40,806 nt of DNA from contig JABXHW010000013.1 of assembly GCA_013373425.1 (NCBI GenBank), positions 1 through 40,806 on the forward strand, written 5' to 3'. The notes under the pieces are model-generated. The model worked only from the letters and a program-made list of their open reading frames with translations. It was not told the DNA's origin and did no database searches. This DNA comes from Flavobacteriia bacterium. Lineage in GTDB: Bacteria > Bacteroidota > Bacteroidia > Flavobacteriales > Schleiferiaceae. This document shows, one piece after another, positions 1 to 8,202 of this stretch. Position numbers and translations under genes: made by a program. The number at the start of each line of letters is the position of its first letter. Positions within the stretch are counted from its first letter, which is position 1.

Positions 1-76
1 CAGCTAACCAGCTAACCAGCTAACCAGCTAACCAGCTAACCAGCTAACCAGCTAACCAGCTAACCAGCTAACCAGC
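1..76. repeat. 8-bp tandem repeat array upstream of lnt
   Basis: The unit CAGCTAAC is repeated head to tail about 9.5 times without error from the first base of the window to position 76, so the array may extend further left. It ends 11 bases before the lnt start codon. Every forward frame meets TAA and every reverse frame meets TAG, so the array cannot be coding. One more exact copy of the unit lies inside lnt at 143-150. Perfect short repeats are prone to slipped-strand length change; an effect on lnt expression is inference. Confidence 0.95.
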
Positions 77-87
77 ATACATCGCTT

Positions 88-1662
88 ATGAAAAAATTGC
101 TTGCTGTTCTCTCTACCGCCATTCTAGCTTCGATCGCGTGGCCAGCTAACGGTAGCCTCACTCCACTGATTTTCGGTGCGTTTGTTCCTATGCTCTGGTT
201 GGAGCATTCCATTCGATTATCGGAAGGGAAAGGAAAGGGAAGAAAAGTGTTCTTGTACGCTTGGTTGGCATTTGGACTTTTCAATTTAGGAACAACCTGG
301 TGGGTGTCCTTCGCTTCTGTATTCGGAACCATTGGAACGGTTCTAATCAATGGCGCCTTGATGGCCTTCTGCTTTTGGCTATATCATCAAGTGGCGAGAG
401 GTATTGGTTTGCAACGGGCGCTTCTCGTTTTACCGTTTCTATGGATGCCGGTAGAGTACCTCCACATGCACTGGGATATGTCTTTCCCATGGCTAAACCT
501 GGGTTATGCGCTCGCCAATAGAGTAACCTGGATTCAGTGGTATTCATATGTCGGTACATGGGGCGGCACCATCTGGATTCTCTGGATCAATGCACTCATT
601 TTCTACGGCTGGAATTTTTATTCTGGAGCCAATAGATACAAGGCGTGGACTTGGTTTGTCGGGCCGATGCTTTTTATTCCTCTCATCATCTCGTACTCCA
701 TGTATGCGAATTACGAGGAGGAAGGGGAACTTGTGAACGTCGTAGTCGTGCAACCCAATATCGATGCTTACGATAAGTTCAATTGGAGCAATCACCAAAC
801 GATAGATCGCTTCTTGGAGCAAGCAGAACCCCTTTTGAGCGATTCTACAGATTATCTCATCGGGCCTGAAACACTGATCGGCACATTCGATGAAAGAGGA
901 CTTAGCACAACCGCTTCAGTAGAGCGACTCATGAAGCTTTCAGAAACCTATCCTCGTGTTCATACCGTGATTGGCGCAACTACTATTGCCTACTACGGGG
1001 ATGAGAAGAAAACCACTACCGCTCGAGTGACAAACAGAGGGCAGTATTACGATGTGTTCAACGCTTCGCTTCACTTTTCTAAGGTGGACGAGCAGGTGGA
1101 CGTCTACCACAAAACCAAGTTGGTCGTGGGGGTGGAAAAAATACCTTTTGCTAGCCTAATCGGTAGCATAGTTGAGGGAATCGACCTTGGTGGAGCTACT
1201 GGGACATTAGGTGGACAAGAGGATAGAGAAGTGTTCGTAAATCGCAGAAGAGATTCCATCGAGGTGGCCTCGGTAATTTGTTGGGAGATGGATTTCCCTG
1301 GCTTCACTTCTGAGTTTGTAAAAAATGGAGCCGATGTACTCTTCGCCATAACCAACGATGGTTGGTGGGCCGATACTCCAGGTAAAGATCAACATCTACA
1401 CTATGCCCGTGTTCGAGCGATTGAGAATCGTCGTTCCGTAGCTCGAAGCGCAAATACCGGGATTTCATGTATAATCAATCAGCGCGGCGATGTGTCGAAA
1501 ATGATCCCGTATGGAGAGACGGGCGCGTTCGCAGCTCAGATTAAGACGAACTCCAATATCACCACCTTCACGGAGATGGGAGATGCCCTTGGAAGATTGT
1601 CCATATTCATTTCCATTATCGTCCTGCTTTCGGTTTTTGTAAAGCGATTTTTGCGCAAGTAA
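88..1662 (+). CDS. lnt: Apolipoprotein N-acyltransferase
   Basis: Lnt transfers an acyl chain from a phospholipid to the N-terminal cysteine of lipoproteins at the inner membrane, the last step of lipoprotein maturation. The protein is 524 aa, normal for the family. The first ~205 residues are hydrophobic membrane segments; then comes a nitrilase-like domain (about 215-490) and a last C-terminal membrane helix. The catalytic triad expected for Lnt is visible: Glu261 in the GPET motif, Lys342 in YHKTKL, and Cys398 in VICWEMDFPG. The family motif NDGWW..T..KDQHLHYARVRAIE follows. The ATG at 88 is the first start after the tandem repeats and gives a hydrophobic N-terminus. No ribosome binding site is evident and no TAnnTTTG box was seen, so the promoter probably lies at or left of the repeat array. 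Confidence 0.93.
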   Translation: MKKLLAVLSTAILASIAWPANGSLTPLIFGAFVPMLWLEHSIRLSEGKGKGRKVFLYAWLAFGLFNLGTTWWVSFASVFGTIGTVLINGALMAFCFWLYHQVARGIGLQRALLVLPFLWMPVEYLHMHWDMSFPWLNLGYALANRVTWIQWYSYVGTWGGTIWILWINALIFYGWNFYSGANRYKAWTWFVGPMLFIPLIISYSMYANYEEEGELVNVVVVQPNIDAYDKFNWSNHQTIDRFLEQAEPLLSDSTDYLIGPETLIGTFDERGLSTTASVERLMKLSETYPRVHTVIGATTIAYYGDEKKTTTARVTNRGQYYDVFNASLHFSKVDEQVDVYHKTKLVVGVEKIPFASLIGSIVEGIDLGGATGTLGGQEDREVFVNRRRDSIEVASVICWEMDFPGFTSEFVKNGADVLFAITNDGWWADTPGKDQHLHYARVRAIENRRSVARSANTGISCIINQRGDVSKMIPYGETGAFAAQIKTNSNITTFTEMGDALGRLSIFISIIVLLSVFVKRFLRK

Positions 1663-1727
1663 GAGCGAGGTAATTCGTCTCTATCAATAGATTGTTGAAT
1701 TCAATCGGTCAAACACGGCGCATTGCA

Positions 1728-1735
1728 TACCTTTG
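1728..1735 (+). promoter_or_regulatory. Bacteroidota -7 box (TACCTTTG) for lpdA
   Basis: TACCTTTG matches the Bacteroidota sigma-A -7 consensus TAnnTTTG and lies 33 bases before the lpdA ATG. No convincing -33 TTG was found at the usual distance, so the call rests on the -7 element and position. Confidence 0.5.
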
Positions 1736-1768
1736 CTGTCGATTTTCTAAGAAATAAGCATACTACTC

Positions 1769-3169
1769 ATGAGTTCTTATGACGTCATCGTAATCGGTTC
1801 TGGTCCTGGTGGATATGTAGCTGCCATCCGTGCAGCGCAACTAGGTAAGAAAACGGCGATCATCGAAAAATATCCCACCCTTGGTGGAACTTGCTTGAAC
1901 GTTGGATGTATTCCATCTAAAGCACTTCTCGACTCGTCTGAGCATTATCACAATGCTGAGACAACCTTCAAAGATCACGGAATTGATATCAATGCACCAA
2001 AGGTGAACCTCAAGCAAATGATTGCTCGCAAGCAGTCGGTGGTTGACCAAACTTGTGATGGTGTGAAGTTCTTGATGGACAAGAATAAAATCGATGTTCA
2101 TCAAGGAGTTGGTTCTTTCAAAGACAAGAACACTGTTGTTGTGAAAGGCGACGATGGCGAGAAGGAAATCAAAGGAGAGAAAATCATTATCGCAACGGGT
2201 TCAAAGCCAGTTGAGCTTCCATTTGCGAAGTTTGATAAAGAACGCATCATCTCGAGTACTGAAGCGTTGAAATTGGACGAAGTTCCAAAGCATCTCTTGG
2301 TAATCGGTGGTGGAGTTATCGGACTCGAATTGGGTTCCGTTTACCGTCGCCTTGGGGCAGACGTAACCGTTATCGAATACGCGGATAGCATTATCCCAAC
2401 AATGGATGTGGCCATGGGTAAGGACCTTACTCGTTCCCTCAAAAAGTTGGGCATCAAATTCAACCTTAGCCATAAGGTGAGCGATGTTTCTCGCGATGGA
2501 GATAAGGTTACAGTGACTGCAACCAACAAGAAAGATGAAGAGGTAACCTTCGAAGGAGATTACTGCCTCGTGTCTGTAGGTCGTCGTCCATATACGGAAG
2601 GATTGGGTCTCGAAAACGTGGGTATCAAAACCGACGACAAGGGCCGTATCGAAGTGAGCGACCACCTTGAAACAAGCATTGATGGCATCTTTGCAATTGG
2701 TGATGTTGTTCGCGGTGCAATGCTTGCCCATAAAGCAGAAGAGGAAGGCACATTGGTAGCTGAACTCATCGCTGGCGAGAAGCCGCATATCGATTATAAC
2801 CTCATTCCAAACATTGTTTACACTTGGCCAGAAGTTGCTGGTGTTGGTAAAACAGAACAGCAATTGAAGGAAGAAGGTGTTGCATTTAAGTCGGGTTCAT
2901 TCCCACTTCGCGCCTTGGGACGCTCTAGAGCTTCAGGCGATATTGACGGAAGTGTGAAGATCTTGGCTGATAAAGAAACCGATGAGGTCTTGGGTGTACA
3001 CATCTGTTCAGCTCGTGCGGCAGACATGATTATGGAAGCGACTGTAGCGATGGAGTTCCGCGCTTCTGCAGAAGACATTGCGAGAATCTCTCACGGTCAC
3101 CCTACATACACGGAAGCCATTAAAGAAGCTGCGATGGATGCAACGGCAAAACGCGCCATTCATTCTTAA
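1769..3169 (+). CDS. lpdA: Dihydrolipoyl dehydrogenase (E3)
   Basis: This flavoprotein reoxidises dihydrolipoamide with NAD+ in the pyruvate and 2-oxoglutarate dehydrogenase complexes and the glycine cleavage system. At 466 aa it has full family length. Visible motifs in order are: FAD-binding GSGPGG near residue 10, the redox-active disulfide Cys42/Cys47 in GGTCLNVGCIPSKALL, the NAD-binding VIGGGVIGLELGS, the second FAD motif AIGDVVRGAMLAHKAEEEG, and the C-terminal HGHPTYTE with catalytic His444 and Glu449. It is a monocistronic unit, with a promoter-like box upstream and a strong terminator 24 bases downstream. No other dehydrogenase-complex genes are adjacent, so this is likely a shared stand-alone E3. 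Confidence 0.97.
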   Translation: MSSYDVIVIGSGPGGYVAAIRAAQLGKKTAIIEKYPTLGGTCLNVGCIPSKALLDSSEHYHNAETTFKDHGIDINAPKVNLKQMIARKQSVVDQTCDGVKFLMDKNKIDVHQGVGSFKDKNTVVVKGDDGEKEIKGEKIIIATGSKPVELPFAKFDKERIISSTEALKLDEVPKHLLVIGGGVIGLELGSVYRRLGADVTVIEYADSIIPTMDVAMGKDLTRSLKKLGIKFNLSHKVSDVSRDGDKVTVTATNKKDEEVTFEGDYCLVSVGRRPYTEGLGLENVGIKTDDKGRIEVSDHLETSIDGIFAIGDVVRGAMLAHKAEEEGTLVAELIAGEKPHIDYNLIPNIVYTWPEVAGVGKTEQQLKEEGVAFKSGSFPLRALGRSRASGDIDGSVKILADKETDEVLGVHICSARAADMIMEATVAMEFRASAEDIARISHGHPTYTEAIKEAAMDATAKRAIHS

Positions 3170-3192
3170 GCACTGATATAAAGGTTATTGAG

Positions 3193-3222
3193 AAAGAGTC
3201 CCGAATTGGGGCTCTTTTTTTT
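3193..3222 (+). terminator. Intrinsic terminator of lpdA
   Basis: An 8-bp stem (AGAGTCCC, loop GAATT, GGGGCTCT, with one G-U pair) is followed by eight T residues. It lies just after the lpdA stop codon. Confidence 0.9.
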
Positions 3223-3255
3223 GCGGAAAACTCAAAGAATTGACGCTTACTATAC

Positions 3256-3345
3256 ATGCGAACACAATTCTCCATCCGCTTCTATATTCTATTCGTGCTT
3301 TGGTTGTTGTGCTTGGGTGCTGCGAGCGCCATGCCGATTGCCTAA
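3256..3345 (+). CDS. Possible 29-aa small protein resembling a bare signal peptide
   Basis: An ATG at 3256 opens a 29-codon frame ending at TAA 3343-3345. The translation has a basic start (Arg2, Arg8), a hydrophobic core (YILFVLWLLCLGA) and an AxA-type cleavage site (ASA), leaving only MPIA after it. This is the exact shape of a Sec signal peptide with almost nothing attached. Its stop codon is the first three bases of the pabB TAACTTTG box. It could be a leader peptide, the remnant of a lost secreted protein, or chance; there is no homology evidence. It is too short for routine gene finders. Confidence 0.35.
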   Translation: MRTQFSIRFYILFVLWLLCLGAASAMPIA

Positions 3346-3350
3346 CTTTG
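3343..3350 (+). promoter_or_regulatory. -7 box (TAACTTTG) four bases before the pabB start
   Basis: TAACTTTG fits TAnnTTTG and is separated from the pabB ATG by only GCGA. If used, transcription would begin at or next to the ATG, giving a leaderless mRNA. No good -33 element is seen at standard spacing. Confidence 0.5.
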
Positions 3351-3354
3351 GCGA

Positions 3355-4656
3355 ATGGCATACACCTCGATTGTAATCCCTGCAACACGGGATTGGAAGC
3401 ACACACTTCTCCAAAGATTTGGGGATGAATCTCATTTTGTGCTTTTGGATTCCAATGCTGATGTCTCTTTGGGAATTGATTACACTTGGATTGCAGCGGG
3501 AGGATGCTTGAAGGAGTTCACGCCTACCGATAAGCCACTACACAGTTTAAGGGCCTCAAGAAAAGAACATCCAGGGTGGTGGTTTGGTAGATTGAGCTAC
3601 GACCTAAAGAATCAGATTGAAAAGCTTCATTCTAATAATGATGATGCCTTTGAATGGACGGAGGTTCGTTTCTTTTTAGCAGGGTGGGTGATGACCTCTC
3701 AAAACGGCGAACTCACACTTCATCTTCACCATGATTTTGGAGATTTCAACCATTGGAAAGGCCTACTTTCAGGTTGGAAGGCAAGACCTCGCATCTCCCA
3801 ACCTGTGCGGTTAACCCCGCAGATGGACAGAGAGGCGTATATAAATCAAGCTAAGTCATTACTGCAGCACATTCATCGTGGAGACATCTACGAAATCAAT
3901 TTTTGTCAGCAATTCAAAGCGGAAGGAGTTGAGATGGATGCAGTAGCTGTTTATTCGGATTTAGTGGATGTTGCATCACCACCGATGGCGGCTTTCTGGC
4001 ATGCGAATAACGAGTGGGCGATCAGCATGTCGCCCGAACGCTACCTCAAGAAGAGAGGAAATCGACTCATTTCTCAACCCATAAAAGGGACAGCCAAGCG
4101 ATCTTCGGATGAGAGAGAGGATCAGCAGTTGGCATTCGATTTAAGGAGCAGCTCTAAAGAGCAGGCTGAGAATGTGATGATTCTGGACTTGGTTCGAAAC
4201 GACCTGAGTAGGGTTGCAGAGCGAAGTTCTGTTGAGGTAACCGAGCTATTTGGGATTTACTCATTCAAGACCGTGCATCAAATGATAAGTACGGTTGAAG
4301 CCAATTTGGATGCCAAATCGGATATGTGGGATGCGATTGGAGCCAGCTTTCCGATGGGATCGATGACGGGGGCTCCAAAGGTGAGCGCAATGAAGCTGAT
4401 TGAAACTCACGAAAATCACAAGCGAGGCTTGTACAGTGGCGCTATAGGTTACATCAAGCCAAATGAAGATTTCGATTTCAATGTGGTGATTCGCACGATT
4501 CTTCATGACTCTGATAAAAAAGTGGTTACTGTTTCGGTTGGTAGTGCGCTCACTTCACTTGCAGATCCTGCAAGCGAGTGGGAAGAATGCAATATCAAGC
4601 TTGAAGCCCTTGAGAAAGTCTTGGCGCGAGGAAGTAGTGCTGGTCATTCAGATTGA
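3355..4656 (+). CDS. pabB: Aminodeoxychorismate synthase component I
   Basis: This chorismate-utilising enzyme makes 4-amino-4-deoxychorismate for folate (p-aminobenzoate) synthesis. At 433 aa it has the family length. The C-terminal chorismate-binding domain (about 155-425) carries GDIYEINFCQQF, SMSPERYL, QPIKGTAKR, the ENVMILDLVRNDLSRV stretch and FPMGSMTGAPK. The lysine in PIKGT (Lys244) is the residue that marks aminodeoxychorismate synthases; anthranilate synthases carry alanine there. This favours PabB over TrpE. No glutamine amidotransferase (PabA) gene is adjacent. The ATG at 3355 follows the promoter box directly. tilS begins 12 bases after the stop with its own box. Confidence 0.9.
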   Translation: MAYTSIVIPATRDWKHTLLQRFGDESHFVLLDSNADVSLGIDYTWIAAGGCLKEFTPTDKPLHSLRASRKEHPGWWFGRLSYDLKNQIEKLHSNNDDAFEWTEVRFFLAGWVMTSQNGELTLHLHHDFGDFNHWKGLLSGWKARPRISQPVRLTPQMDREAYINQAKSLLQHIHRGDIYEINFCQQFKAEGVEMDAVAVYSDLVDVASPPMAAFWHANNEWAISMSPERYLKKRGNRLISQPIKGTAKRSSDEREDQQLAFDLRSSSKEQAENVMILDLVRNDLSRVAERSSVEVTELFGIYSFKTVHQMISTVEANLDAKSDMWDAIGASFPMGSMTGAPKVSAMKLIETHENHKRGLYSGAIGYIKPNEDFDFNVVIRTILHDSDKKVVTVSVGSALTSLADPASEWEECNIKLEALEKVLARGSSAGHSD

Positions 4657-4664
4657 TACCTTTG
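4657..4664 (+). promoter_or_regulatory. -7 box (TACCTTTG) four bases before the tilS start
   Basis: TACCTTTG begins directly after the pabB stop codon and is followed by TCGA and the tilS ATG. It has the same box-to-start spacing (4 bases) as pabB, so tilS may also be leaderless. A -33 element is not evident. Confidence 0.5.
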
Positions 4665-4668
4665 TCGA

Positions 4669-5982
4669 ATGTCAATAGAAGACCACGTTCAAAGCTTTTT
4701 AGATCACCATGGCGTTGAACCAGAGGACGGTATCCTCATCGGATGTAGCGGAGGAGTAGATAGTATGGTGCTAGCCCATGTCATTTATCACATGGGGTAC
4801 AAAATGGCACTTTACCACATGAATGCCGGACTCCGAGGTGAAGAAGCAGACAAAGATGAAGAGCTCGTACAGAAATGGGCTCAAGGTATGGGAGTAGCCT
4901 TCTTTGCTGGGCACTATAAAATTGGTAGCGGAAAGAGAAAGTCGACACAAATGCGTGCGCGCACTCAGCGGTATAACGATTATTCTGAGATCAGCGAGAA
5001 GAACAACCTAAAGTGGATTGCCACGGCGCATCATCGTCAAGATAAACTGGAAACTTCCATCTTGAACTTCCTACGCGGTACAGGCATCCAAGGTCTCACC
5101 GCGCTGCGCGACAGACGGGATAATATTCTGAGACCTCTCTTGGAGTTTGATAAATCGGAGCTCTACGATTACGCCAATGCTAAATCGGTCACTTGGCGTG
5201 AAGATGCTTCGAACGGGTCCATGGGCTATGCTCGAAATCGCGTTCGTCACAAAGTAATTCCCGCCATGGAAGAAGTAGGCGATCGCGGATTGGAAGGTGC
5301 GCACCGCACGGTTAACTTACTTCAGGAAGCGACAGATTTTCTGGAAGAGAAGCTTTCGGAAGCTGTGGAAGACATTGTCTTTTGGGATGGCAAGCAACTG
5401 CTCATAGAGATAGAGGCGCTGAAGCAAAATCCTCATGCGGGAATTCTGATTCATTACATCCTGTCTCCATACGGCCAGTTTGATAAGCAAGGCATTCTTC
5501 AAGCCTTAAATGGCCAGCCGGGTAAGCGATTCATGAATGAAGAGTATGAACTCATCGTAGATAGAGAGCATCTCATCGTTCACCGTCCGCAAGAGCGAGA
5601 AGATAGAAATTACAAGCTTCAGCGTGGATCACAGATTCTGAAGAAACCAATAAACCTCATCACCGAGCTCATTCCACGTGAGGCTCTGGATGAAATCCCA
5701 CGAGACCGAAATGTTTTGTGTGTGGATGCGGATAAACTTGAGTTTCCTTTGGTACTTCGCCACTGGAAGAAGGGGGATCGCTTCCAACCATTCGGGATGA
5801 AAGGAATGAAGAAAGTGTCCGACTACCTTACTGACGAGAAAGTGCCGATTCACGAAAAAGAGCACGTGATGGTTCTTTACTCTGGAGATTCAATGGTCTG
5901 GGTGGTCGGTTTTCGTCCGGATGACCGTTTTAAGGTGGATGAAAACACCAAAATGGTTTACCTTGCCGAACTCAATGAATAA
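4669..5982 (+). CDS. tilS: tRNA(Ile)-lysidine synthase
   Basis: TilS modifies the wobble cytidine of the CAU-anticodon tRNA-Ile to lysidine using ATP and lysine, which changes both its codon and aminoacylation identity. The protein is 437 aa. The N-terminal PP-loop ATPase motif SGGVDS is at residues 27-32, followed by the tRNA-binding N-domain signatures TAHHRQDKLET and FLRGTGIQGL. The C-terminal region (about 355-437) contains LRHWKKGDRFQPFGMKGMKK, typical of the TilS C-terminal domain. The gene ends six bases before the dsbD ATG, so dsbD is probably cotranscribed. Confidence 0.95.
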   Translation: MSIEDHVQSFLDHHGVEPEDGILIGCSGGVDSMVLAHVIYHMGYKMALYHMNAGLRGEEADKDEELVQKWAQGMGVAFFAGHYKIGSGKRKSTQMRARTQRYNDYSEISEKNNLKWIATAHHRQDKLETSILNFLRGTGIQGLTALRDRRDNILRPLLEFDKSELYDYANAKSVTWREDASNGSMGYARNRVRHKVIPAMEEVGDRGLEGAHRTVNLLQEATDFLEEKLSEAVEDIVFWDGKQLLIEIEALKQNPHAGILIHYILSPYGQFDKQGILQALNGQPGKRFMNEEYELIVDREHLIVHRPQEREDRNYKLQRGSQILKKPINLITELIPREALDEIPRDRNVLCVDADKLEFPLVLRHWKKGDRFQPFGMKGMKKVSDYLTDEKVPIHEKEHVMVLYSGDSMVWVVGFRPDDRFKVDENTKMVYLAELNE

Positions 5983-5988
5983 TTGAAA

Positions 5989-8100
5989 ATGAAGAAACTA
6001 TCTAAACTCGCGCTAACAGGTCTTTTCTTCCTTGTCGCTACACTAAGCGGACTTGCACAATTTGGTGTGCAAAATCCAGTGACATGGGAGTGGGAAGTGA
6101 AAGAACTGGGAGGAGGAAAGTACGAGTTGGTATTTACGCCAACCATCGAAGATCATTACCATATCTATTCGCTCACAACGGATAATGGTCCACTTCCAAC
6201 CGAATTTATTTTTGAAAGCAATTCAGCTATTGAGTGGCTAACTCCAATGCAGGAGGATGAGCCTATCGTAGAATATGATTCTGGATTCGACGCGGATCTC
6301 GCCTATCACGACGATGGAGTGAGGTTCACGCGAAGGCTGAAAGTCAATGCAGCAACTGCTACGTTAGAAGGCTACGTGACTTGGATGGCGTGTAACGACG
6401 AAGGTTGTCTGCCGCCAGATGACGTTGAATTTTCATTTGATTTAAAAGGTCAAGTTCCTCAGGCAGCTACCAACACAGATGCGCCTGAAGAGGTAGTTGA
6501 TGGAACTGACGACAGTGCGGATGAAGGAACGGTCGACGAATCACAAGATACAGATGCCGTTGATTCAGATTCCACAGAAGTAGAAGAGGCAGTTGTAGTA
6601 TCTGGCGAAGAGGATAACAATTCAATGCCGGCTGAGAAGGATGGCATGAAATCGCTTTGGACCATCTTCTTCCTGGCGATGGGAGGCGGATTGGTTGCCT
6701 TGGTAACACCATGTGTCTTCCCAATGATTCCAATGACGGTGAGCTTCTTCACGAAGCAGTCAAAAACCCCAAGAGAGGGTATAGGCAAAGCCTTGATTTA
6801 CGGATTCTCCATCGTGGGGATTTACGTTTTAATCAGCTTGCCATTCCACATCTTTAGCCAGTTGAGTCCTGATGTATTCAATCAGTTCTCAACCAACGCC
6901 ACATTGAATGTCATTCTATTTGTGGTGTTCATCATCTTCGCACTTAGCTTCTTGGGAGCATTCGAAATTACATTGCCAAGCAGCTGGATTAACAGCGCGG
7001 ATAGACGTGCAGATAAAGGAGGCCTCGTAGGTATCTTCTTTATGGCGATTGTATTGATTTTAGTATCATTCACTTGTACCGGACCTGCCTTGGCGGGTGT
7101 TCTCGGTGGAGTGTTGAGTCAGGATGGAGGAGCAACCGCATTGACTGTAGCTTTCTTGGGCTTCGGACTCGGCTTGGCCTTTCCGTTCACGCTCTTCGCA
7201 ATCTTCCCAGGTTGGATGAACTCATTGCCAAAGTCGGGCGGCTGGATGAACGTTGTAAAAGTGTCTTTGGGTTACCTCGAATTGGCCTTTGCATTCAAGT
7301 TCTTGTCGCAAGCCGACCTCGTTCAGCAGTGGGGTATTCTACACAGAGAACTCTTTATCGCGATTTGGATTGCGGTCTTTGCAGCATGGACAATGTACAT
7401 GTTCAACCTCTATCGCCTGCCACACGACTCTGATGTAAACCGCATTAGCGTCGGCCGATCTGTTGTGGGAACTATGATCTTCGCATTCACACTGTACCTG
7501 ATCCCTGGTCTCTTCGGAGCGCCATTGAAACTCATCGCCGGCATGCCACCTCCAAGCTTCTACAGCGAAGTTCAAGATGGACTGTATGGCAGAAATGTGG
7601 TAGTGTCAGGTGGTGGAGATCATGCGGGTATCCCAGATGGAGCACACCCAGAAACATGCCCACATGGATTGAACTGTTTCCACGATTACGAAGTAGGTCT
7701 CGCTTACGCGAAAGAAGTGAACAAGCCTATTCTTCTCGATTTTACAGGTTGGGCATGTGTAAATTGCCGCCGAATGGAAGAGAATGTTTGGTCTGATCCA
7801 GCCATTCTTGAATCCTTGAGAAACGATTTCGTGCTTATCAGTCTTTATGTGGATGAGCGAACTGAGCTCCCTGAAGACGAGCAGTACGTCTCTGAAATTA
7901 CAGGCAAAAAGATTCGCAATGTAGGCAACTACTGGACGGATTTTGAAATCAAGCATTATGAGTACAACGGTCAGCCTTTCTACGTTATCGTAGGACACGA
8001 CGACCTGGAGCCTTTGGTTCCGCCTAGAGCTTATGACACCGACATCCAAGCTTACAAAGATTGGATGGAAGCGGGAATTAATAAGTTCAACGCTCAATAA
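5989..8100 (+). CDS. dsbD: Thiol:disulfide interchange protein DsbD
   Basis: DsbD carries electrons from cytoplasmic thioredoxin across the inner membrane to reduce periplasmic disulfide proteins. The ATG at 5989 is preferred over an upstream in-frame TTG (5983) because it places basic residues directly before a signal-peptide core ending near LAQ. The protein is 703 aa with all three modules: an N-terminal alpha domain with Cys135/Cys140 (ACNDEGC); a membrane domain from about 222 with Cys242 (TPCVFPM) and Cys363 (FTCTGPA); and a C-terminal thioredoxin domain with CVNC at 590-593. An Asp/Glu/Ser/Thr-rich linker (about 160-215) joins the first two modules. The gene follows tilS by six bases and is closed by a strong terminator. 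Confidence 0.94.
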   Translation: MKKLSKLALTGLFFLVATLSGLAQFGVQNPVTWEWEVKELGGGKYELVFTPTIEDHYHIYSLTTDNGPLPTEFIFESNSAIEWLTPMQEDEPIVEYDSGFDADLAYHDDGVRFTRRLKVNAATATLEGYVTWMACNDEGCLPPDDVEFSFDLKGQVPQAATNTDAPEEVVDGTDDSADEGTVDESQDTDAVDSDSTEVEEAVVVSGEEDNNSMPAEKDGMKSLWTIFFLAMGGGLVALVTPCVFPMIPMTVSFFTKQSKTPREGIGKALIYGFSIVGIYVLISLPFHIFSQLSPDVFNQFSTNATLNVILFVVFIIFALSFLGAFEITLPSSWINSADRRADKGGLVGIFFMAIVLILVSFTCTGPALAGVLGGVLSQDGGATALTVAFLGFGLGLAFPFTLFAIFPGWMNSLPKSGGWMNVVKVSLGYLELAFAFKFLSQADLVQQWGILHRELFIAIWIAVFAAWTMYMFNLYRLPHDSDVNRISVGRSVVGTMIFAFTLYLIPGLFGAPLKLIAGMPPPSFYSEVQDGLYGRNVVVSGGGDHAGIPDGAHPETCPHGLNCFHDYEVGLAYAKEVNKPILLDFTGWACVNCRRMEENVWSDPAILESLRNDFVLISLYVDERTELPEDEQYVSEITGKKIRNVGNYWTDFEIKHYEYNGQPFYVIVGHDDLEPLVPPRAYDTDIQAYKDWMEAGINKFNAQ

Positions 8101-8105
8101 TTAAG

Positions 8106-8127
8106 ACGGCCTTCGGGCCGTTTTTTT
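8106..8127 (+). terminator. Intrinsic terminator of the pabB-tilS-dsbD region
   Basis: A perfect 6-bp stem (ACGGCC / GGCCGT) closed by a TTCG tetraloop is followed by a run of seven T, starting six bases after the dsbD stop codon. Confidence 0.93.
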
Positions 8128-8132
8128 ATGTC

Positions 8133-8176
8133 CATAGGAGATGGGGGAGTAGTATCATAAGCAATCACCTCCTATG
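8133..8176. repeat. Inverted repeat at the DUF4254 promoter
   Basis: CATAGGAGATG (8133-8143) and CACCTCCTATG (8166-8176) are complementary apart from one pair, with a 22-base spacer. The right arm ends three bases before the TACCTTTG box. The position suits a repressor operator or a hairpin that influences the promoter; no regulator is known. Confidence 0.5.
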
Positions 8177-8179
8177 CCT

Positions 8180-8187
8180 TACCTTTG
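8180..8187 (+). promoter_or_regulatory. -7 box (TACCTTTG) for the DUF4254-GT9 operon
   Basis: TACCTTTG matches TAnnTTTG and ends 15 bases before the ATG at 8203. The overlapping in-frame TTG (8185) is part of this box, which is why it was not taken as the start. Confidence 0.55.
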
Positions 8188-8202
8188 CGCAAAATCATCA
8201 AC

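Noticed and set aside
1-76. CRISPR array
   Set aside because: The units are 8 bases, directly adjacent and without spacers, and no cas gene is present.
2201-2863. 220-aa open frame on the minus strand
   Set aside because: It lies wholly inside lpdA, whose motifs are complete; the antisense frame has no recognisable motif and is a by-product of lpdA codon use.
5983-5988. TTG as dsbD start
   Set aside because: The ATG at 5989 gives a normal signal peptide and the TTG adds only two residues.
7606-8097. 163-aa open frame on the minus strand
   Set aside because: Antisense to the conserved thioredoxin domain of DsbD, with no motif of its own.
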